Positions 56,895 through 64,000 of a DNA stretch of 64,000 bases are shown in pieces. Position numbers and translations under genes: made by a program. Each line of letters opens with the position of its first letter. The first letter of the stretch is position 1. The notes below the pieces were generated by a model. That model had not been told where the DNA came from. It did not search any database and saw only the letters and a list, made by a program, of their open reading frames with translations. The DNA comes from Actinomortierella ambigua (lineage: Eukaryota > Mortierellomycota > Mortierellomycetes > Mortierellales > Mortierellaceae), in the NCBI GenBank assembly GCA_016098155.1, contig JAAAJB010000132.1, forward strand, positions 1-64,000, read 5' to 3'.

Positions 56895-59669
56895 ATGTCT
56901 TCACCACCTCAGTCGATTTCAGATCTCCTTGGCACGACGCGGTCGACGTCCGGTGGCGATGGTACCAGTAGCGTCGGAGGCGGTGGAAGTGGACTTGGCA
57001 GTAGCGGCGACCATGACAGCAGCAGCGGACTCGGCAGCAGTGCATTCCTCGACCCGACATTCAGTCTGCAAAACCCATTTGCAGAAGACCTCCACCATCA
57101 CCCTTCTTCTTCTTTGGGCGGCGCCGAAGGCTTTCCAGCCACGTCGCCCGTCTTGCGGCCCTCGCAGTCGCTCAACTTTCACGAGACGTACGCCAGCAGC
57201 GCCTCCCATGGATTTGGCGTCAGCAGCCAGCCGGAACTGACAGCAACAACTACAACAACCACCACAAAAAGAGCTACCACTGGGACTGGAACACGAACAT
57301 GGAAAAGTCGCGTTGACGATAGCGATGATGATGATGATGATGATGATGACGGCGATGGTGATGATAGCGATGATGATGGCCACCACCATCGCCACCGTAT
57401 TGTGGACCCGGCACTACAGCGGGCATCATCGACTATCCACAAGTCCTTCTCGGCGATGAACCTTGCGTCGCCTACCTCTGGAGGCTACCCAGCGACTGGG
57501 TCGACACCGACAGCTGCAACAGGAGGAGGAGGAGGGGGAGACCATGCACAGTGGGGCGACGTAGATGTGGACTACCACCCGCATCAACAACAACAACATT
57601 ATGCCACCAGCGGTGGATTTTCAAACGAGCCACTGGATGATCGAGACGACGAGGAAGAAGACAGCAGCGGCAACATTGTCCCACGGACAAGTACTGGACC
57701 TCGTCGACCAGAGACTACCATGTCGATCCATTCTCAGGTGGGTGATGAAGAAGTGTCAGACAAAAGTAGAAGACACAGGAGAGGAGAGGAGAGTGAGAGA
57801 GAGAGAAGAAAAGAGGTTAACATTGAACCTGTTGTTTCGTTCTCTTGTTTCTATCTATTTCTTTTGGGTTGAAAAACTTGTCTCTAGATGTCACTGAGGC
57901 TACCCGAGAGTGGGGCCATTCCTTGGTTTGAGATTACAGTTGGCGAACCACAAAAGGTCGGCGATGCCATCAACCCATACATTGTCTACAAAGTCCGGGT
58001 CAAGGTAAAAAAAAAACAACAAAGCGGGATTGTGTTTTTCTTTGTCTACCTTAATGATGTCAGTCCCTCCCCATATCTAATGCCTTTCTTGTTTCTCCCT
58101 CTGGTTTAGACAAACTCGACAGCATTTAAATCCAACGACTTTACCGTCCAGCGTCGCTACCGCGACTTTTTGTGGCTCTACAACCAGCTGACGGCACACA
58201 ACCCTGGCGTGTTTGTACCGCCCGTGTCGGAGAAGCATGCGCTGGGACGCTTCCAGGACGAGTTTGTCGAGAGCCGACGGATTGCGCTGGAGCGCTGTCT
58301 GCGCAAGATCACCGCACACCCGATGCTCTACGGCGACCCGGATCTGAAGCTGTTTCTGGAGAGTGACAGCCTGGTGGCCGAGGTAATCTATCTTCCTTTT
58401 TTTTTTCCACTCACCCGATAGCATGGTGTGTTTCTGTTGTGTTGGAACTTTGTGTGTAGGCTATTCTAACATTTCTTTATAATTGTATTTCCACCTTTAT
58501 TTTGATCGACGTGGGTTAACAACAACAACTGATAGATCAAAGTGAAGCGCGCGGACAACTCCAAGGGATTTATGACCAAGGTTGGAGAAACGCTTTCAAG
58601 TGCCACGACATTCACAAAGGTCCAGGAGACGGACGAGGTAAGAAGAACATGCAGACAGCGAACATTCTTGACCTCTGCTTGAGAAAAAAAATTACAAAGG
58701 CGTGGATATTGACTTGAATTTTCTTTTCTCTACTCTTCTCTGCACATTTCTCCCTTTTGATAGTGGTTCGAGTCACGTCGGACACAGCTGGATGTGCTAG
58801 AGACACAGCTCAAGACGCTGCTCAAGGCGGTGGAGGCGATTATCAAGCAGCGCAAGGATCTCGGGCAGGCGTCGGCCGAGTTTGGGGAGAGCATTGTGTC
58901 GTTGGCGGGGACGGAGCTGAACAAGCCGCTGGCCAACTCGCTACTGGTGCTCGGAAACCTCAAGTTGCGGATCAAGGAGCTGCACGATCGGCAGGCACAC
59001 ATGGACGTGCTGACGTTGGAGCACACGGCGGACGAGTACATCCGAACGATGGGATCGATCAAGGTAGCCTTGCTGGCACGGGCCAAGTACAACCAAGCGC
59101 TGGTGCAAGCGCAGAACGATCTGTCCAAAAAGAAAGCCAACTATGACAGGCAGGCCCATCCGAGTCGCAAGACCAAGCCCGAGCGATTGCAACAATGGCA
59201 ACAAGAGATTGTCGAGGCCGAACAACGACTCGAGGGGGCGACCAGGGACTTTGAGGAGATTTCGAGTCTGATCCGACAAGAGTTTGATCGGTTCGATCGG
59301 GAGAAGATTGAAGACTTTAAGCAGAGTGTGGAGGCGTTTTTGGCGAGCATGGTCAAGCACCAGCGTGAGATTGTGGCGCTCTGGGAAAATTACTTCAAGG
59401 CTCTCAATGGCGCCATGGCCGAGGAGGAGGCTCACCGGCACCGCGAGGCTCAGCTCGCAAAGGAGCGCAAGGAGCATGAGAAGCAGCTCAAGATGGAGGC
59501 CGAGGAGGAGGAGGCTCGACAGCGATTGCATCAGCAGCAGCATGAGCAACTACAGCATGACCCCAGCGCAGTCGGGGTCGATAATCCGGCGGTGGCGACG
59601 ACGACCACGACCTCGACAGTGACCATTGCTCCTCTACCGGCGACAGCTAGCCCCTGGGGTGATTTGTAA
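56895..59669 (+). CDS. Vps5-type sorting nexin (PX + BAR), retromer subunit, 746 aa
   Basis: Exons 56895-57737, 57888-58004, 58110-58382, 58536-58637 and 58764-59669 join in phase. Residues 1-281 are disordered, with an Asp-rich tract (SDDDDDDDDGDG) and FSLQNPFAEDL. The PX domain is at about 290-410 (WFEITVGEPQKVGDAINPYI, RRYRDFLWLYNQL, PPVSEKHALGRF, DPDLKLFLES) and binds phosphoinositides. The BAR domain is at about 445-680 (WFESRRTQLDVLETQLKTLL, LGNLKLRIKELHDRQAHMD, NYFKAL) and senses membrane curvature. Vps5 acts with Vps17 in endosome-to-Golgi retrieval. A coiled Glu/Lys/Gln-rich tail follows. The ATG follows a CT-rich leader and is the only one in frame upstream of the acidic region. Confidence 0.93.
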
Positions 59670-60234
59670 AAAGGGGTGGTGGTGGTGTAGGGAAGAGAGG
59701 AAGGAGGGGCTTCTATGACCATTTCATTAAAGACCACGTACGAAATCTTTGAAACAATCTTCACCCGTGTAGGGTAGGTCCGCAGCGCCCTACCCGAGCA
59801 CGCTATTCGATGTTACTTGTTTACAAAAGAGAGGAGTCCTAATGCCCGATGCTGCGCAGGCAGCGTGGTGGATCCTTGTCCAAATTCATATGTGTGTCTC
59901 TAGGTGGGCATGCGCTTGATCCATGGTCAAGATAAAGAGGAGGAAGAAGAAGAAGAAGAAGAAGCTGGAGCAGAAGGCGCAGGCTGACACAGCATTGGAT
60001 GGCTTGCTGTGCACCATACCATGCTGGATCACACCAGCAGTGTCGTCATTGTCTTACAGATAATTGCTGAGTGATCAAAAAAAAAAAAAGCCGTCTCAAA
60101 AAACACACTTATCGTGGGTAGATATAAAGCGCGAAACAAACTGTCTGCTTCGCACTTTTTTCTTTTCTATTTCTCTCACCCACAACCCAACTCATTCATC
60201 TGTGTATACCATCCATCCTTACATTCCCCCCATC
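59670..60234 (+). promoter_or_regulatory. VPS5 3' flank and thioredoxin promoter
   Basis: It contains a GAAGAA microsatellite (59938-59964), an A run near 60078-60090, a TATA box (60123-60128), and a CT-rich stretch followed by CATCATG at the thioredoxin start. No gene was recognised. Confidence 0.6.
60123..60128 (+). promoter_or_regulatory. TATA box of the thioredoxin gene
   Basis: TATAAA lies 107 bases upstream of the start codon, in gataTAAAgcgcg context, and is followed by pyrimidine-rich sequence where transcription could start. Clear TATA boxes were not evident at most other genes here, which fits a highly expressed or inducible gene. Confidence 0.55.
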
Positions 60235-61435
60235 ATGTCTACCGTTCTTATCACCTGTGCCGACGAGTTCAACAACGCTCTCAAGGAGAACGCCAAGGTC
60301 GTCATTCAGTTCCACGCCACGTGGTGCGGGTAAGTCTTGTGTTCTGTTTTGTTCTATTGTTTGAGTTCAACAGACAAAATCACCGCCATCGTTGTTGATG
60401 GGAGCAGAGCAGAGGCGCAATGAGAGAATGGAGTTACACTTGACCCAAAGAAGACAACGGACCCCACCTATATCCATGGACATGGGCTGTACCATCATCG
60501 CCAAGGGCAGAAAAGGACGCACCCCCACTCGCGCTCTTTTCTTTGAGCGACCAACAGACCGAAGGAAAGCAGCAACCACTCCCACTCCCTCTTCCCCGAT
60601 CGCTTCCCGTCTCTCCGCCACTCCCCGAAAACTCTACTTTTTTTTTTTGCTCGATCCGACCAAAAGAACCTTGTTACCCTTGCATGTGTGCGGATAGTCA
60701 GTCCAACCAAAGAGAGGAAGGAAAGGGGGGAGGAAGCATGCTAGCCAGCATGCGATATGCCTCGGATTGGGCACAAGGAAGAAGGAAGAAGAAGAAGAAA
60801 ACAAAAAAGGTGTAGGGCTGCGGACAGACTGGAGGACTAGCACAACAGCATCGCGTCATAGACGTCATCAATGGGGACTGGACTACGTCTCTTTTTCTCC
60901 CTTTCAGAGCCAAGAAAGAAGAAAAGAAAGAAGAAAAGAAAAGAGATCGGGTCCCTTTCATGCGAGAAGGACGTTTCTCTCTCCCCCTTGTCCCCTTTTT
61001 CTCTCTCCAGCCTAGCCTGCATAACAACAAAAGGAAGGCATGGATGGATGGGACACCCACATCATGCATGCACTCTTTTTGAGGACATGAGACACTTTTA
61101 CCCCCCCAAACAGCTTTGTTTTTTTTTTTTCCTCCGAGGGAGGGGGGGGGGCAACAGAACATTCATGCTTACTTCTCTTCTACCTTTCTCTTTATTTTGC
61201 GAAAAATAGTCCCTGCAAGGTCATCTCGCCCAAGTTCGAGGCCTTCTCCCTGGAGTACCCCGAGATCAAGTTCCTGAAGATTGACGTGGACGATGTCGCG
61301 GATGTCTCTGAGAAGTGCGGCATCCGCGCCATGCCCACCTTCCAGACCTATATTAACGGCGAGAAGAAGGGCGAGGTCCTGGGTGCCAACCCCACCAACC
61401 TCAAGAAGCTGATTGACGAGCTTGCTGCTCTCTAA
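60235..61435 (+). CDS. thioredoxin, 106 aa
   Basis: Two exons (60235-60329 and 61210-61435) join in phase to 106 aa, the normal size of a cytosolic thioredoxin. The active site WCGPC is intact (FHATWCGPCKVISPKF), with the cis-proline motif IRAMPTFQTY and the FLKIDVDD strand. It reduces protein disulfides using electrons from thioredoxin reductase. The 880-base intron splits the active-site glycine codon (GG|T), so the WC and PC residues lie on different exons. There is no targeting peptide. A TATA box lies upstream. Confidence 0.96.
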
Positions 61436-62701
61436 ACAACTTTCAAAAAAAAAATACACAATACACGCACCAGAAAGGAAAGACGGGGGAACAGGGGAGC
61501 ATGGAACCCAACACAGCACCCACACCCCCTTCCCCCACTACCTCGTCTCCCGTGTTTTTTGCTCTTTTAGACTCAAAAGAACCAGCCCCCCACCACCACA
61601 CCCCACCCACCCATCCTTCTCTTCTTGATAGTATTTTTCACTGTAAATAATCATTTCTTTCTTGTGCCTGTTTTGTATTGTGTGTGTGTTTGCATGTGTA
61701 AGGGGCAAGGGACCCGAGTGAGTGGATGAATGACTCGAGGTACCGGTACTGTACTGCTGCTACATACTGGGGACGGACTCGTTTTACCTGGGTTCGTGGG
61801 TTCGTGGGTTCGTGGGTTCGTGGGTTCGTGGGTAGGGCATTGCTGGCTCTGTGCACAGTGGTGGTGGTGGTGGGTCCCCTCCCCCAGCAAAAAGGATAGA
61901 GAAGGAGAGGGACACGGGTCGTGGGAGAGTGCTCACCCCCCCCCCCTTTATTTTTTGTTGCTGCGTGTCGATCCTCCTACATTGTTGGATACTTTCACGC
62001 TAGTCTTCCAGGGGGTGGGCATAAACAAACAAAACAACCATCTGGACTTGTTCTTTTTCTTCTATGCAGAAAAAAAACAAACTCAATTGCTAATTTTTTT
62101 TTTTTGTCTAAAATGACTCTCAACAAAACTTTTCAGTAAAAGACTTGGGATATTTACTCATTGCCGAAAAATTCACTTTTTCTCGCCGCCATGAGACGTT
62201 GCTGAGCAAAATTCAGAAAAGGGGGCATTGACCATCGGGAAGAGTGGTTTGTAGAACCTTGGGAATCGATAAAAAAAAAAAAAGTTGTTGCGAAGCTGTA
62301 ATTTATATATGAGTGTGAGATAAAAGTTTTTTTTTAGTGCCAGAGAGTGCGATGCATACCAAGAAAGCCGCCAGGTGAACACTTGCTGTCACACACGGAG
62401 ATAACACCATGCTCAACCTAACATAGTCTGTCAGGATTGGCAGAGGGGCACAGTCATGTAGGGCAAGTTGAGAAATGAGCGGCCCACTCCTTTGCAGTTC
62501 ACGGAACCAAGACAGGCAGCGCAACTTCTCACCTAGTCAGTGGTGAACTGCACAATATTTTTTTGGACAAAGAATAGTTGAACTATGTTGTTCTTTATAA
62601 TACCTTTCAAGGTTCGAAATACTGAAATGAATGAAAATGCCAGAGAAAAAGGAAAGAGAAATAAAAGATGGAAAAGACTACTTCTAGCTAAACGATCCAC
62701 C
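61436..62701. other. convergent intergenic region between thioredoxin and zinc-finger genes
   Basis: About 1.27 kb holding the thioredoxin 3'UTR (AT-rich, ending near tgtaaataatcatttc), a TTCGTGGG minisatellite, a 10-base C run near 61937 and several A/T homopolymers. No gene was recognised. Confidence 0.5.
61793..61832. repeat. 8-bp minisatellite, five copies
   Basis: TTCGTGGG is repeated five times without change, flanked by CCTGGG and TAGGGCA. It lies in the thioredoxin 3' flank and has no coding context. Confidence 0.95.
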
Positions 62702-63954
62702 TTACTCCAGAGGTGGGTCTGAAATGGCCGGCCTGTTGAAACCACCAGGCGAGGCGAACCACTCAAAGTTTGGAGTGGAGGCAGTCCGTCTTCCACGACG
62801 GACGACAGGCGCTTCGGCCCGGCATGTCGCACACATGCATTCTCCCTTGCAAACATAGCAGTTCCAACGAGTGGCCCGGTCGGCGACCACCACGCTCCAC
62901 TGGTCACCATGGCAGGTGTACATGCATTCTTCGCAAAACACATGCAGACAGCCGAGGGACTGGCACTTCATGTGCACAGCGTTGCGGTCGACAACACCGC
63001 AACGGTGACAGGCCACATTCTGGCTCTGCAGAGTCGGGCCCACATGGCGCAGGTAGGCCACGCTGGCGGCCGAGAAAGGGTCCCTCGCCGTCGCCGGCGC
63101 TTGGAAATCTAGGACCTGGTATGTGACTGTTCGCAGTCGGGCAAGCTTGGTAGAGGTATTCCATGCCATGGCGGCATGCTGCAAGAGAAGATGGCGCTCG
63201 TCGGTTGGAAACACCTCCACTAACTGCAGCTGCGACACGGGGTGCCCGCAGGTGCGACCGCGGCCCACGCATGTCAGGTACATGTCGTGCCCGTACTCAT
63301 TCGTCGGGCAGAGAGGACAGACAAACTGGAGGTTCCAGATATCGGTCTGGCAAAAGTCGCAGCGCGTCGGCTCCTTGTTCGCTCGTTGCGCTGGCTGGGC
63401 CACTTGATGATGGTCGGCATCCGGGATGATGCCCGGCATGATGGCGTCATGGAAGAGGCAATACGCGTACAGGCGTAGAAGGATGAGATAATCTTTTGCG
63501 AAATTCTCTCGGTGCCAACGGTTGCGCAGTCGCAGGGCATAGGCGACCGCAGCTCGAGACGGCGTCCTCGCGCGCTCAAGCCTCGTATCGAAGGCCAGCA
63601 ATACTTCCAGCCTGCACCTAAGGCTGTACTTCACTACCAAAAGGACCCGGTAGCTCTCCGGGCGACAAATTCTATCGTTCAAATGATTGATCGTCAAAAC
63701 AGGTAGGCAGAAAGGGTATCATGGTATTTAGGCATTGGTATGGTAAAGAGATGATGATGATGCAAAAGCACAAAGGCATATGTAAAAAGGAAAGGTAGGA
63801 ATACAAAAAAATACAAAGATTGCATGCGTTGTAGAGTAGCCTTCTCGACGGCTCCCGCTACTTACAGTCTGTACATTGGAATGACATTGTTCACTGCCAA
63901 CTGCAGTGTTTCTGCAGTCGCCCGGTTCCAGGCGAACTTGATGGAGGCACCACC
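62702..63954 (-). CDS. cysteine-rich zinc-finger protein (zf-4CXXC_R1-like), 3' part; gene runs off the right edge
   Basis: Two exons are visible: 63866-63954 (GGASIKFAWNRATAETLQLA) and 62702-63671, joined through a 194-base intron with a GTAAGT donor, in phase. Downstream residues form a first Cys cluster (CDFCQTDIW..CPLC..CVGRGRTCGHP). A second reads CHRCGVVDRNAVHMKC, CLHVFCEECMYTC, then WNCYVCKGECMCATCR. The latter follows the CxxC..FCxxC..WxCxxCxGxCxCxxC layout of the 4CXXC_R1/KDM3-type zinc finger, seen in transcriptional and chromatin proteins. The first exon resembles the helical end of a JmjC region, but this is weak. The stop is TAA at 62704-62702. The ORF has no credible ATG, consistent with more exons beyond the window. 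Confidence 0.7.
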
Positions 63955-64000
63955 CTATGGTTTGATAGAAGGGGGAAAAATATGTGAGTTGACTGCCATC

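Noticed and set aside
60392..60815. ORFs in the thioredoxin intron as a nested gene
   Set aside because: Low-complexity and overlapping in several frames. No splice or domain support.
1..64000. CRISPR arrays, tRNA/rRNA genes, transposase or reverse-transcriptase ORFs
   Set aside because: None recognised on reading both strands. The tandem repeats present are microsatellites, coding repeats or the gene array.

Overview
The window is nuclear DNA of an early-diverging fungus. The gene set (homogentisate dioxygenase, a fungal OPT transporter, a Swa2-type auxilin, a Pho80-type cyclin, Vps5, allantoicase) is fungal. Genes are intron-rich, with short GT..AG introns, CT-rich leaders and many proteins with long Ser/Thr/Gln/Pro tracts. 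This would fit Mucoromycota, for example a Mortierella-like genome, but that placement is an inference from style only. No rRNA, tRNA, CRISPR or transposon ORF was recognised. There is one 10-base assembly gap.

Layout. At the left edge is a 3'-truncated homogentisate 1,2-dioxygenase gene (minus). It is divergent from a seven-exon peroxisomal SDR enoyl-CoA reductase-like gene (plus) that ends in the PTS1 tripeptide SKL. From about 4.1 to 28.3 kb there is a tandem array of six units of about 4 kb. Each unit carries one four-exon gene for a single-pass membrane protein of unknown family. Between consecutive genes lies a decayed copy of the last exon and 3'UTR of the SDR gene. The array therefore arose by repeated duplication of a segment [SDR 3' end + membrane-protein gene]. 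Copies 2, 3, 4 and 6 have intact models of 666, 705, 638 and 696 aa. Copy 1 is cut by a nonsense codon in its cytoplasmic tail. Copy 5 is a pseudogene with several lesions. Copies 1-5 share one type of cytoplasmic tail and copy 6 has an unrelated one.

From 28.5 to 38.6 kb (minus) is an OPT-family oligopeptide transporter whose seven exons join in frame to 3,102 aa. About 1,800 aa of low-complexity sequence precede the transporter domain, and further disordered inserts lie in its loops. Then come a Swa2/auxilin gene (minus: UBA, TPR and J domains), a Pho80-like cyclin with a very long tail (plus), an allantoicase with an unusual Lys-rich tail (plus), a Vps5-type sorting nexin (plus) and thioredoxin (plus). 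At the right edge is the 3' part of a cysteine-rich zinc-finger gene (minus) that runs off the window.

Functional grouping is loose, as expected in a fungus: Tyr/Phe catabolism, peroxisomal lipid metabolism, purine degradation, peptide uptake, clathrin uncoating and retromer. The distinctive part is the membrane-protein array. Its duplication history, promoter subtypes, swapped tails and mixture of live and dead copies can be read directly from the sequence.
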